This document shows, piece by piece, positions 9,694-18,910 of a DNA stretch of 64,000 nt (position 1 is the stretch's first letter; each line of letters opens with the position of its first letter). This DNA is from UBA1447 sp002329225. GTDB taxonomy: Bacteria > Bacillota > Clostridia > Oscillospirales > Acutalibacteraceae. The position numbers were made by a program, and so were the translations under genes. The notes beneath the pieces were generated by a model. The model ran no database searches. It saw only the letters and a list, made by a program, of their open reading frames with translations, and had not been told where the DNA came from. Where the stretch lies: assembly GCA_050946835.1 (NCBI GenBank), contig JBMNVN010000002.1, positions 62,001 through 126,000 on the forward strand. The letters run 5' to 3'.

Positions 9694-9722
9694 TTGAACT
9701 TGTATTAAACTTGATATATTAT
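9694..9722 (+). promoter_or_regulatory. xylA promoter
   Basis: TTGAAC (9694-9699), 17-base spacer, TATTAT (9717-9722). Predicted start near 9729, about 40 bases before the xylA ribosome site. The -10 box overlaps that of the divergent ackA promoter. Confidence 0.7.
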
Positions 9723-9746
9723 ATATAAATAACGGCGGGAATACAA
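9718..9746 (-). promoter_or_regulatory. ackA promoter
   Basis: On the minus strand TTGTAT (9746-9741), 17-base spacer, perfect TATAAT (9723-9718). Predicted start near 9711, about 25 bases before the ackA Shine-Dalgarno. It shares the AT-rich -10 region with the xylA promoter. Confidence 0.68.
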
Positions 9747-9782
9747 CCACAAACCCGCTAAATTGAGAGAAGGGGTATGAAA

Positions 9783-11105
9783 ATGAAAGACTTTTTTCCA
9801 TCTGTTCCGGTTGTTCGCTATGAAGGTCCGAAGTCCGGAAACCCGTTTTCATTTCGCTATTATAATCCTGAAGAAAACATCGGCGGTAAATCAATGCGCG
9901 AGCATTTAAGGTTTGCCGTTTCTTATTGGCACACTCTTTGCGGGGAAGGAACGGATATGTTCGGCTCAGGTACGGCGGACAAAAGTTTTGGAGGCACTGC
10001 TCCAATGGAAGTGGCCAGAAATAAAGCCCTTGCCTGCTTTGAGATCCTGGACAAGCTTTCAATTGATTACTTTTGTTTTCATGACAGGGATATTGCCCCC
10101 GAAGGTGAAACTCTCAGTGAAACGAATGCGAGACTTGACGAAATAGTTCCCTTTATTCAGGACTTAATGAAAAAGGGTAATAAAAAGTTGCTCTGGGGTA
10201 CCGCAAACTGTTTCAGCAATCCGAGATATATGCACGGAGCCGGTACGGCATGTAATCCTGAAGTCTTTGCTTTTGCTGCCGCACAGATTAAAAAGGCTCT
10301 TGAAATAACCGTTAAACTCGGTGGCGAGGGCTATGTGTTTTGGGGAGGAAGAGAAGGTTATGAAACACTGCTCAACACCGATATGGAGTTGGAACTTGAC
10401 AATCTGGCGCGTTTGCTCCGCTTGGCTGTGGATTACGGCAGAAGTATCGGCTTTAAAGGCTTCTATTATATAGAGCCTAAGCCAAAAGAGCCCACAAAAC
10501 ATCAGTATGATTTTGATGTTGCTTCCGTGTTGGCCTTTTTGCGCCGCTACGGGCTTGAAAAGGATTTTAAAATGAATGTGGAAGCTAATCATGCTACTTT
10601 AGCTCAACACAGTTTTCAACATGAATTACGCATGGCACGCATCAACGGCGCTTTCGGTTCCATTGATGCCAATCAGGGTGATATGCTTTTGGGATGGGAT
10701 ACCGACCAGTTCCCCACAAATGTTTATGAAACCACCCTTTGTATGCTTGAAGTATTAAAAGCCGGAGGCTTTACCCATGGAGGTCTGAATTTTGATGCCA
10801 AAGCGCGCAGAGGCTCTTTTACTCATGAGGATATTTTCCACGCATATATAGCCGGTATGGACGCCTTTGCTCTCGGCTTACGCTTTGCCGTAAGAATAAT
10901 TGAAGACGGCAGGTTGGATGAGTTTGTGGAAAAACGTTATTCCGGCTACAAAAACGGTATCGGTGCCGACATAATCAGCGGTAAAGCGACGATGGCGGAT
11001 TTGGAAGCCTATGCGCTTAACAAGGGTGATGTTCTGGATTGCCTTGAAAGCGGTAGACAGGAATATCTGGAAAATCTTATAAACAATTTGATGTTCGAGC
11101 TATAA
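9783..11105 (+). CDS. xylA: Xylose isomerase
   Basis: Converts D-xylose to D-xylulose in the cytoplasm (also glucose to fructose in vitro for the family). The protein has 440 residues, the length of the class II enzyme. Catalytic His100 and Asp103 lie in FCFHDRDIAPEG; metal-site motifs are VFWGGREGYETL, YYIEPKPKEPTKHQYDFD and NVEANHATLAQHSFQHEL. In the last motif the common GHTF is QHSF here. I prefer ATG 9783 (AAGGGG seven bases upstream) to ATG 9777, which sits too close. It is followed after 63 bases by xylB in the same direction. Confidence 0.96.
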   Translation: MKDFFPSVPVVRYEGPKSGNPFSFRYYNPEENIGGKSMREHLRFAVSYWHTLCGEGTDMFGSGTADKSFGGTAPMEVARNKALACFEILDKLSIDYFCFHDRDIAPEGETLSETNARLDEIVPFIQDLMKKGNKKLLWGTANCFSNPRYMHGAGTACNPEVFAFAAAQIKKALEITVKLGGEGYVFWGGREGYETLLNTDMELELDNLARLLRLAVDYGRSIGFKGFYYIEPKPKEPTKHQYDFDVASVLAFLRRYGLEKDFKMNVEANHATLAQHSFQHELRMARINGAFGSIDANQGDMLLGWDTDQFPTNVYETTLCMLEVLKAGGFTHGGLNFDAKARRGSFTHEDIFHAYIAGMDAFALGLRFAVRIIEDGRLDEFVEKRYSGYKNGIGADIISGKATMADLEAYALNKGDVLDCLESGRQEYLENLINNLMFEL

Positions 11106-11168
11106 TTTTTATCCTTTAGATGTTGCCTGTTACTTTTTACGCATTACTACATAATGACGGAGGTAAGA

Positions 11169-12692
11169 ATGAAGTATTTACTCGGTATTGATATCGGAAC
11201 ATCGGGTACAAAAACAGTGCTGTTTAAGCAAAACGGAGAACCTGTTGCTTCCTCCACAAAAGACTATCCGCTGTTTCAGCCCGCCAACGGTTATGCTGAG
11301 CAGGAACCCGAGCATTGGTGGGAAGCGGCTGTTTGTACCGTCTCGGATGTTCTGAAAAAGAGCGGTGTGAACGCCGGGGATATAGCCGGAATAGGTCTGT
11401 CCGGTCAAATGCACGGCCTTGTAATGCTTGATGAAAACGGCGATGTATTACGCCGCTCAATTATCTGGTGTGACCAGAGGACAGCCGCTCAGTGCGAAGA
11501 GATAACACGAAGAGTAGGGGCGAACCGCCTTATTGAGATTACGGCAAACCCGGCATTGACGGGTTTTACGGCTTCAAAGATTTTGTGGGTGCGTGCAAAC
11601 GAACCTGAAGTATATGAAAAGTGCAGGCATATCCTTCTGCCGAAAGATTACATAAGGTATAAACTTACGGGCGAATTTGCGACGGAAGTTTCCGATGCCT
11701 CGGGAATGCAGTTGTTGGATGTACCCAAGCGCCGATGGTCTGAAGAAGTGCTCACAAAACTTGAAATTGATATACGCCTTTTGGCTAAGGTTTATGAATC
11801 CCCGGATATAACGGGCAAAATTTCCAAAGATGTTGCACGGCTTACCGGACTTAAAGAGGGTACTCCCGTTGTAGGCGGGGCAGGAGATAATGCGGCGGCA
11901 GCCGTGGGTACCGGAGTCGTGAAAGACGGTAAAGGCTTCACGACAATCGGAACAAGCGGAGTAGTTTATGCCCACACATCAGAACTCTCCATTGACGCAA
12001 AGGGGCGTGTTCATACCTTCTGCTGTGCCGTTCCCGGTGCATGGCATGTTATGGGTGTTACCCAAAGTGCAGGGCTTTCCCGCAAATGGTTCCGTGATAA
12101 CTTCTGTCTTTCCGAGATTGAGGCTGCAAAAGAAACGGGTTTAGACAGCTATGACCTTATGGATATGAAAACTGCAAACTCGCCTATAGGAGCAAATAGG
12201 CTACTTTACTTACCTTATCTGATGGGGGAGCGCACGCCTCATTTGGATGCGAATGCAAGGGGCGTTTTCTTCGGTCTATCAGCCATGCATACAAAAAGCG
12301 ATTTGCTGCGTGCGGTGATAGAGGGCGTTTCGTTCTCCCTTAAAGACTGTCTTTCGGTTTTGCATGAAATGGGTATCTCCGTGGATAATATGGCTCTCTG
12401 CGGCGGAGGGGCTGCAAGTGTTCTATGGCGTCAACTGCTCGCGGATGTTTACGGTTGCCCGGTTAATACAATCGCCTCACCTGAAGGCCCCGCTTTGGGT
12501 GTTGCCCTTTTAGCGGCTGTAGGCACGGGGATATATTCCGATGTTGAGGAAGCCAGCTCCGCTGTAATCGAATATGGTCCCGTTTTAACTCCGGTGGCTG
12601 AAAATACAAAAGAATATGCAAACTATTACGAACTTTATAGACAACTTTATCGCGATCTGAAAAACAGCTTTGCCCGTTTAGGAACACTCTAA
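11169..12692 (+). CDS. xylB: Xylulokinase
   Basis: Phosphorylates D-xylulose with ATP to xylulose 5-phosphate, the product that enters the pentose phosphate or phosphoketolase route. An FGGY-family kinase of 507 residues. The ATP-binding motif LLGIDIGTSGTKTVLF is at the N-terminus; GLSGQMHG, WCDQRT, GGAGDNAAAAVGTG and ALCGGGAASVLWRQLLADV are typical. GGAGG five bases upstream favours the ATG at 11169 over an upstream start with MTEVR. It is co-directional with xylA and probably one transcript; there is no xylose transporter or XylR nearby. Confidence 0.95.
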   Translation: MKYLLGIDIGTSGTKTVLFKQNGEPVASSTKDYPLFQPANGYAEQEPEHWWEAAVCTVSDVLKKSGVNAGDIAGIGLSGQMHGLVMLDENGDVLRRSIIWCDQRTAAQCEEITRRVGANRLIEITANPALTGFTASKILWVRANEPEVYEKCRHILLPKDYIRYKLTGEFATEVSDASGMQLLDVPKRRWSEEVLTKLEIDIRLLAKVYESPDITGKISKDVARLTGLKEGTPVVGGAGDNAAAAVGTGVVKDGKGFTTIGTSGVVYAHTSELSIDAKGRVHTFCCAVPGAWHVMGVTQSAGLSRKWFRDNFCLSEIEAAKETGLDSYDLMDMKTANSPIGANRLLYLPYLMGERTPHLDANARGVFFGLSAMHTKSDLLRAVIEGVSFSLKDCLSVLHEMGISVDNMALCGGGAASVLWRQLLADVYGCPVNTIASPEGPALGVALLAAVGTGIYSDVEEASSAVIEYGPVLTPVAENTKEYANYYELYRQLYRDLKNSFARLGTL

Positions 12693-12770
12693 GAGCTTGA
12701 GTTGGAATAAGGCTTAAAATCTTGGTAATGCCAAAAAGCGCCCTGATTTTAATTTACGAAGGATAATGGT

Positions 12771-13976
12771 GTGAAAACAGCCGGAATAGTAGCTGAATAT
12801 AACCCTTTTCATTTAGGGCATGCCTATCATCTTGAACAAACCAAATCATTCGGAGCTACACATACGGTAGCGGTTATGAGCGGTAACTTTGTTCAGCGTG
12901 GTGAACCTGCTTTTGCTTTAAAACAGTCCCGCGTTAAGGCCGCCCTTGCCTGCGGTGTGGATTTGGTAATAGAACTGCCTCTGCCTTGGGCCTGTTCGGG
13001 AGCTGAGACTTTTGCTAAAGGTGCGGTGGGGCTGCTTAACGCACTGGGATTTTTGGACTGTCTCAGCTTTGGCAGTGAAAGCGGGGATGTAGAATTGTTG
13101 CAAAAAGCGGCCCGGGCTGTTGATTCGGAGGAACTGAACGGCAGTGTGATTAAAGATTATATTGATAGCGGAATGACCTTTGCCGCCGCAAGAGAAACTG
13201 CTGTTGCCGAGCTTTACGGGGATGAATTGTCTCAACTGCTCAAAACACCGAATGATATTCTTGCGGTGGAATATATCAGGGCGCTTGACACTTTGGGTTC
13301 CGGACTTGTTCCGTTGGCTGTCAAACGAAGAGGAGCCGGACATAATGAAGAAAAAGTTTGCGGCGGCTTTGCCAGTGCCTCACGGATACGGGAAAGTATT
13401 GTGGTCGGAAACGCATATGAAACCTTGCTCCCGCCAGCGTCTTATAACTCAATTCAAAGTGAATTGGAAGAAAAACGGGCTCCTGCCATATATGAGCGGC
13501 TTGAGACGGCGGTCTTGTATTCCATGCGCTCAAAGTCTCCAGAAGAAATTGCCGATGCACCTGATGTATCTGAGGGTATTGAGAACAGAATAGCCAAGGC
13601 TGCAAAAGAAGCGCTTACTCTGGAGGAACTGTTTTCAAAGACAAAAACAAAACGTTATACTCATGCGAGAATTAGGCGCATTGTCTTATGCAGTTTTTTG
13701 GGGATAAAAAAAGAAGATAATGAGGGTATGCCCCCATATATCCGTGTTTTAGGTTTCGGAACGGAAGGAAAAAAGCTGCTGAGGAAAGCAAGAAAATCGG
13801 CATCACTGCCGATAATTATGAAGTCTTCCGATATTCTGAAACTCGATGAAAATGCAAAACATATCTTCGATTTGGAATGCCGCAGTACCGATATATATGC
13901 TTTGGCTCTGCCCCGGGTATTGCCCTGCGGGCTTGAGCGGAAACTGACGCCGGTTATTTTTGAGAATGAGGAATGA
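12771..13976 (+). CDS. tmcAL: tRNA(Met) cytidine acetate ligase
   Basis: A YlbM-family enzyme that activates acetate with ATP and makes N4-acetylcytidine at the wobble base of elongator tRNA-Met. At 401 residues it is full length. The nucleotidyltransferase-like N-terminus GIVAEYNPFHLGHAYHLEQTK is diagnostic, followed by VVMSGNFVQRGEPA and, further on, FGSESGD. The GTG start at 12771 has GAAGGA upstream; the nearby ATG at 12766 is out of frame. It shares a tight junction with the next gene (its stop at 13974-13976 is one base before the next ATG), so the two are likely co-translated. Confidence 0.93.
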   Translation: MKTAGIVAEYNPFHLGHAYHLEQTKSFGATHTVAVMSGNFVQRGEPAFALKQSRVKAALACGVDLVIELPLPWACSGAETFAKGAVGLLNALGFLDCLSFGSESGDVELLQKAARAVDSEELNGSVIKDYIDSGMTFAAARETAVAELYGDELSQLLKTPNDILAVEYIRALDTLGSGLVPLAVKRRGAGHNEEKVCGGFASASRIRESIVVGNAYETLLPPASYNSIQSELEEKRAPAIYERLETAVLYSMRSKSPEEIADAPDVSEGIENRIAKAAKEALTLEELFSKTKTKRYTHARIRRIVLCSFLGIKKEDNEGMPPYIRVLGFGTEGKKLLRKARKSASLPIIMKSSDILKLDENAKHIFDLECRSTDIYALALPRVLPCGLERKLTPVIFENEE

Positions 13977-13977
13977 C

Positions 13978-15465
13978 ATGCAGCTTGAAATAAGGTCACA
14001 AAAAAAGGCCGAAAAAGTCTCCGTGAATATGGGGGATAATCTTTTAAACGTGTTAACCGACCGTGGTTATGATGTTAATGCTGTATGCGGCGGTAACGGA
14101 AGCTGCTTTAAGTGCAAAGTTAAAGTGCTGTATCCGCAAATTAAACCGACTGAAAGAGAAATAAAAAATCTGTCTAGTGAAGAAGTTGAGTCGGGTATAC
14201 GTTTAGCCTGCGGAGTTGTGTTAAATGAAAATACGGGCGTAGAGATTATTTCCGCCGGTAAGATTAACGTGCTGCAACCTGCAAAGGGAAAAACTGTAAA
14301 TAAGAGCGGTAAAATCAGGGCAGTTGCAGATATTGGCACAACAACTGTGGTCTGTGCCCTTATAGGTGAAAGTAACGAGATTATCGGCACCGTAGGCGAA
14401 AAAAACAGACAGGCGGTTTATGGCGCCGATGTGATTTCAAGGATTAAATATGTGATTAACGGCGGCTTACCGGAGCTGCATCGGGTTTTAATTGAGCAAA
14501 TCGGCTCATTACTGGTGGAACTGATGAGAACTCACGGTGTAAAAACTTTGGAAGACTTGACCGTGGCGGGCAACACTACCATGATGCACTTGTTCTTCAA
14601 CCGTGATTGTTCCGGCATGGGCTTTGCTCCTTATACTGCGGATTTTCTCTCTTCACAAACGGCAAAAGGCAAAGACCTCGGTTTGGATCTGGATATCACG
14701 GTACGCTCTTTGCCATGCATAGCGGCTTTTGCCGGAGCGGATTTAACTGCCGGTATTGTCAGTGAATGCCGTGACAGTGAAAAATACACCTTGCTGATCG
14801 ATTTGGGTACCAATGCGGAATTGGCGTTGTTCAATTCAAAACAGTTCCTGGTTTCTTCCGCTGCGGCAGGCCCCGCCTTTGAAGGCGCCGGAATTAAGCA
14901 GGGAATGGCGGCGATACCCGGGGCTATAAGCTCCTTTGAACTCCTCGGCGGTTTCGGCAGAATAAAAACAATCGGTAATGAAGTTCCTGTCGGAATCTGC
15001 GGCTCGGGCCTGATTGACGTGGTGGCGGAACTGTTAAATAACAATATGATTGACGAAACCGGTTTTTTAAAGACCGGTCCTTCCTATGAGATTTATGACG
15101 ATGTAAGCATATATGCTGAAGATATTCGTGAAATTCAGCTTGCTAAAGCTGCCATAGCCTCGGCAATTGATATGCTTATTGTAAACGCGGGGTTAAAAGA
15201 AAGCGGCATTGAACGGGTGCTGATAAGCGGCGGATTCGGCAGCTTTATTAATGCCCGAAATGCCGCCGGAATAGGTCTTATTCCCCATGAATTGCACAAG
15301 AGAACAGCCGCAGCGGGCAATACATGCCTCACAGGGGCTATACTTTGCTCCGCAAATCCGGATAAAATGGCATTAGCCGAAAAAATTGCCGCAACCGCCA
15401 ATTATGTGGATTTGGCCGGCAGCACCGAGTTTGCTCAAAGATATGTGGATAACATTATGTTTTAA
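13978..15465 (+). CDS. Ferredoxin/ASKHA-domain protein, corrinoid-activation (RACo)-like
   Basis: A 495-residue protein with an N-terminal 2Fe-2S ferredoxin domain (Cys37, Cys43, Cys46 and Cys78 in VCGGNGSCFKCK and RLACG) joined to an ASKHA ATPase-like domain of the DUF4445 type (VADIGTTTVVCALIG, LIDLGTNAELALF, GGFGSF). Characterised members reduce the cobalt of corrinoid proteins to Co(I) using ATP. No corrinoid protein or methyltransferase is in this window, so the partner is unknown. Start ATG 13978 has GAGGA five bases upstream; the extended start at 13960 lies inside tmcAL. Its 3' end is 15 bases from the convergent mtaB stop with no terminator between. Confidence 0.85.
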   Translation: MQLEIRSQKKAEKVSVNMGDNLLNVLTDRGYDVNAVCGGNGSCFKCKVKVLYPQIKPTEREIKNLSSEEVESGIRLACGVVLNENTGVEIISAGKINVLQPAKGKTVNKSGKIRAVADIGTTTVVCALIGESNEIIGTVGEKNRQAVYGADVISRIKYVINGGLPELHRVLIEQIGSLLVELMRTHGVKTLEDLTVAGNTTMMHLFFNRDCSGMGFAPYTADFLSSQTAKGKDLGLDLDITVRSLPCIAAFAGADLTAGIVSECRDSEKYTLLIDLGTNAELALFNSKQFLVSSAAAGPAFEGAGIKQGMAAIPGAISSFELLGGFGRIKTIGNEVPVGICGSGLIDVVAELLNNNMIDETGFLKTGPSYEIYDDVSIYAEDIREIQLAKAAIASAIDMLIVNAGLKESGIERVLISGGFGSFINARNAAGIGLIPHELHKRTAAAGNTCLTGAILCSANPDKMALAEKIAATANYVDLAGSTEFAQRYVDNIMF

Positions 15466-15480
15466 TTCTAGCACTGTATA

Positions 15481-16800
15481 TCAGTTTTGTTGTTCCGCAT
15501 CCGTTTGTAAAGTTTTCCCTTCGCAACAGTCTCCTTCAACACCGGTGAGGAGTACCTTGTAAAGCTTGCCTTTTTCCAGTTCCTTACCTTTTATAATAAC
15601 CGGCGTGTAATTGGGCGTGAAGCCAACGGTAGCTTTTGTTGCGGTGGCTTCTTCCGCCAGAATTATAACGGTTTTTCCGACCTGTTTTTTAAGGAAGTTA
15701 TCCCTCATGCTTTGTGCAGCTGCGAGCATTTTGCGGCTGCGCTCTTCTTTTTCCTTTTTACTGATTTGATCCGGCATCTCAGCCGCCTTTGTACCGGGCC
15801 GAGGAGAGTAGGGGAAAACATGAACTTTCGCAAAACTGATTCTATTTACGAAGGCAAGCGATTCATCAAACTCTTCTCTTGCCTCCCCGGGAAAACCCAC
15901 TATGACATCGGTGGTCAGGGAGCAATCGGGAAAAGTGCTGCGAAGTGTTTGACAAAGGCTTTCATACATTACTGTGGTATATTTTCTATTCATCCTTTTT
16001 AATGTTTTATCACATCCGCTTTGTAACGACAAATGAAAATGGGGACAGAGCTTCGGATATTTACTTAATTGCTCAATCAAACCTTCGGTCATCCTGTCCG
16101 GTTCTAAAGAACCCAGGCGTATTCGGCTTATTCCATCAAAAGAAGAGGCCAGTTCAACTGCGTCGGTAAGGGAATAAGAACTCTTTCTGCCGAAGGTTGT
16201 GAGGTTTATACCTACAAATACTATTTCCTTAAAACCGGCTGTTTCAAGTGCATTAATCTCAGCCTTAACCTTTTCAAGGTCCTTTGAGCGCACTGGGCCT
16301 CTTGCGGTGGGGATAATACAATATGAGCAATAGTTATCACAGCCTTCCTGAATTTTCACCGCTGCCCTCGTCCGTTCCTGAAAAGCTGAAATACCGCAAT
16401 CGCACAAAATGGTGTCATGACACAGTTCATGGGGAATAATGTTTGATAAATGTTGCCTTGTTAAAGAATGTTCGTTCAATAAACGGGGCAAATCTGGGTA
16501 GTTGCTATTCCCTATAACTATATCCGCCTCGGGGAGATCTTTTGCTATCTCGGGGTAAACTTGTGGCAAACAGCCGGTCAGAATGACAACGCTCTGCGGA
16601 TGCTTGCGTTTAAAACTTCTTACAGTTTGTCTGGTTTTACGGTCGCTTTCAGCAGTAACTGTGCAGGAGTTAACAACATACACATCCGCAGATTCTTTCG
16701 GCTGTACAACCTCAAACCCTTCATTAGACAATAATTCCATACAAAGTTGTGTATCATATTGATTAACTTTGCACCCAAGTGTAAAAAATGCAACTTTCAC
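15481..16800 (-). CDS. mtaB: tRNA t6A37 methylthiotransferase
   Basis: A radical-SAM methylthiotransferase that converts t6A37 to ms2t6A37 in tRNAs reading ANN codons. It has 439 residues with the expected three parts: an N-terminal UPF0004 domain with Fe-S cysteines 10, 46 and 77 (FTLGCKVNQ, VNSCTVT, LTGC); a radical-SAM core with CDNYCSYC (Cys154, 158, 161); and a C-terminal TRAM-like domain. PTARGPVRS follows the radical-SAM motif as in MtaB rather than MiaB or RimO. It starts with GTG. Transcribed alone, convergent with the ASKHA gene. Confidence 0.94.
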   Translation of the reverse strand: MKVAFFTLGCKVNQYDTQLCMELLSNEGFEVVQPKESADVYVVNSCTVTAESDRKTRQTVRSFKRKHPQSVVILTGCLPQVYPEIAKDLPEADIVIGNSNYPDLPRLLNEHSLTRQHLSNIIPHELCHDTILCDCGISAFQERTRAAVKIQEGCDNYCSYCIIPTARGPVRSKDLEKVKAEINALETAGFKEIVFVGINLTTFGRKSSYSLTDAVELASSFDGISRIRLGSLEPDRMTEGLIEQLSKYPKLCPHFHLSLQSGCDKTLKRMNRKYTTVMYESLCQTLRSTFPDCSLTTDVIVGFPGEAREEFDESLAFVNRISFAKVHVFPYSPRPGTKAAEMPDQISKKEKEERSRKMLAAAQSMRDNFLKKQVGKTVIILAEEATATKATVGFTPNYTPVIIKGKELEKGKLYKVLLTGVEGDCCEGKTLQTDAEQQN

Positions 16801-16908
16801 TTAAAAATCTCCCGTTAAAAGTATAGAGTTATTTTAGGAATTATGATTATCAGAAAGAGAAAATTGTAATAAAAAAATCGGTCAGGGAAAAAATATGTTC
16901 CGTACTTA

Positions 16909-16937
16909 TTGTAAAGCACGGGGGAATCGTTTACAAT
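16909..16937 (+). promoter_or_regulatory. pgi promoter
   Basis: TTGTAA (16909-16914), 17-base spacer, TACAAT (16932-16937). It lies 42 bases before the TTG start of pgi and is the only good match in this divergent gap. Confidence 0.6.
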
Positions 16938-16978
16938 AGAAACTACAAAAGACTTGATAATGAAGTGGAGGCTTTCTC

Positions 16979-18325
16979 TTGTCCCTTGAACTGATTGATA
17001 AGTGTACGGATGGCTTTATTTCATCCGAAGTAATGGAAAAAACATTGAGTGATACCCTCAAAGCCAAGGAGCAATTGAGTGCCGGCACGGGAGCCGGTGC
17101 CGATTATCTCGGTTGGACGGATCTTCCTTTAAATTATGATAAGGCGGAGTTTTCAGCAATTAAGACTGCAGCAAAAAAGATTGCTGAACATTCCGAGGTT
17201 TTTGTAGTTATCGGAATAGGCGGCTCTTATCTCGGCGCACGTGCGGTAATAGAGTCTATAAAAACCTGTTATCACAACGATTTGCATGGTAAAAATCCTG
17301 CGGTTTATTTTGCGGGCAATTCTATTTCGCCCTCTGAACTTTCTGCTGTTCTTAAAATATGCAGGGATAAAGACTTTTCCATTAATGTGATTTCAAAGTC
17401 GGGGACAACAACCGAACCGGCCATAGCATTCCGTGCTTTTAGAAATTTACTCCACGAAAAGTACGGTGAAGAAGCGGCAGTAGAGCGTATTTTTATTACA
17501 ACAGATAAATCAAGAGGAACTCTTAAGCAATTGGCCGATAAAGCCGGATATCAGACTTTTGTCGTGCCTGATGATATCGGCGGCAGGTATTCCGTCCTTA
17601 CTGCCGTCGGTTTGTTGCCTATAGCGGTTGCGGGGGTGGACATTGATGCGCTGATGCAAGGTGCGGCGGCGGCAAGAAAAGAATATTTAACCCCCGATAT
17701 TTCTGAAAACGCCTGTTACCGTTATGCGGCTTTACGTAACGCCCTTTACCGCAGCGGAAAAAAAATTGAAATGCTTACCTGTTTTGAACCCTCTTTTACT
17801 ATGATGGGGGAATGGTTCAAACAGCTTTTCGGTGAAAGTGAAGGGAAAGACGGCAAGGGTATTTTCCCTGCTTCCGCTATGTTTTCTACGGACTTGCATT
17901 CCATGGGTCAATATGTTCAGCAAGGCGAACGCATTCTGTTTGAAACCCATGTGGTTTTTGAAGACACCGGCGAGGATATTATTTTACCCGCCGATATCAC
18001 GGATGCCGATGGCCTGAATTTCCTTGCCGGCAAACCTCTGTCTCAAATTAACCGCAAGGCTTTTAAGGGAACTCTTATTGCCCACTATGACGGCGGAGTA
18101 CCATGTATTGTCCTTAGTTTACCTAAAATGGACGAATATAACCTCGGCTGGCTTATTTACTTTTTCGAAAAAGCCTGCGGCATTTCCGGTTACGTGCTTG
18201 GTGTTAATCCCTTTGACCAGCCGGGGGTAGAGATGTACAAAAAAAATATGTTTGCACTTTTAGGTAAACCGGGTTTTGAAGATTTATGCGAAGAATTGGA
18301 AGAAAGACTTTCTATAATAAAATGA
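16979..18325 (+). CDS. pgi: Glucose-6-phosphate isomerase
   Basis: Interconverts glucose 6-phosphate and fructose 6-phosphate at the head of glycolysis. It has 448 residues, the size of the shorter Firmicutes form. Motifs: VVIGIGGSYLGARA (residues 77-89), VISKSGTTTEPAIAFR, GGRYSVLTAVGLLP and the C-terminal signature GYVLGVNPFDQPGVEMYK with the catalytic lysine region. The start is TTG 16979, with TGGAGG seven bases upstream. The next gene follows after 15 bases with its own AGGGGG, so the two form a small operon. Confidence 0.96.
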   Translation: MSLELIDKCTDGFISSEVMEKTLSDTLKAKEQLSAGTGAGADYLGWTDLPLNYDKAEFSAIKTAAKKIAEHSEVFVVIGIGGSYLGARAVIESIKTCYHNDLHGKNPAVYFAGNSISPSELSAVLKICRDKDFSINVISKSGTTTEPAIAFRAFRNLLHEKYGEEAAVERIFITTDKSRGTLKQLADKAGYQTFVVPDDIGGRYSVLTAVGLLPIAVAGVDIDALMQGAAAARKEYLTPDISENACYRYAALRNALYRSGKKIEMLTCFEPSFTMMGEWFKQLFGESEGKDGKGIFPASAMFSTDLHSMGQYVQQGERILFETHVVFEDTGEDIILPADITDADGLNFLAGKPLSQINRKAFKGTLIAHYDGGVPCIVLSLPKMDEYNLGWLIYFFEKACGISGYVLGVNPFDQPGVEMYKKNMFALLGKPGFEDLCEELEERLSIIK

Positions 18326-18340
18326 GGGGGTAATCAAAAA

Positions 18341-18757
18341 ATGATTTCTTTAATTGTAGGTAAGAAAGGTTCAGGTAAAACAAAAAAACTGATTGAAATG
18401 GTAAACAATGCTGTTGTCGATGCTAAAGGCAACATCATATGCATAGAGAAAGAGTCAAAACTCACCCATGATATTAACTACCGTGCACGCTTAATTGATA
18501 CCGACCGTTTCAGCATTTTCGGTTATGGCGAGTTTTTCGGTTTTTTGTGCGGGATTTGTGCGGGTGATTATGATATAACCGATATTTTTGTTGATGCCAC
18601 ACTTCGAATTGGCGGCAGGGATTATTCCGAACTCACTGAATTTATGAAAAAGGTTGACAGGTTAGGCCAACTGACAGACACTGATTTTGTTTTCACTGTT
18701 TCCGCTTCCGCCGACGAATTGCCGCCGGAGATATTTGAGTTTTGTAAAGAAATATAG
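18341..18757 (+). CDS. Small P-loop ATP-binding protein of unknown role
   Basis: A 138-residue protein with a clear Walker A motif, VGKKGSGKT, at residues 6-14 and a possible Walker B in TDIFVDATLRI (about residues 86-96). The remainder looks like a minimal RecA-like or kinase-like fold without further domains. Family members are often labelled twitching-motility or ATP-binding proteins by automatic annotation, without evidence; there is no type IV pilus locus here. It follows pgi by 15 bases, so the two are probably cotranscribed. Function unknown. Confidence 0.75.
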   Translation: MISLIVGKKGSGKTKKLIEMVNNAVVDAKGNIICIEKESKLTHDINYRARLIDTDRFSIFGYGEFFGFLCGICAGDYDITDIFVDATLRIGGRDYSELTEFMKKVDRLGQLTDTDFVFTVSASADELPPEIFEFCKEI

Positions 18758-18855
18758 TTACTTGTTTCAATAAGTAGTATTGTTAAAAAATGTGATATAA
18801 CGGTATTATTTTTCGCCTTGTAGCTGAAAAAATGAAATTTGGTTGTTCAAATTTC

Positions 18856-18884
18856 TTGACAAGGTGCGAATCGGTGTATATAAT
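18856..18884 (+). promoter_or_regulatory. Consensus sigma-70/A promoter for yceD-rpmF
   Basis: A perfect TTGACA (18856-18861), 17-base spacer and perfect TATAAT (18879-18884). Predicted start near 18891, giving a leader of about 20 bases ahead of the yceD start. It is the strongest promoter match in the window. Confidence 0.9.
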
Positions 18885-18910
18885 AACCGTCGTGTGCGTT
18901 GAGGTATGTC

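Noticed and set aside
9673..10062. 130-residue upstream extension of acetate kinase
   Set aside because: It overlaps the xylA gene and its promoter, and the true start (TTG 9672 with GGAGG) gives the conserved AckA N-terminus.
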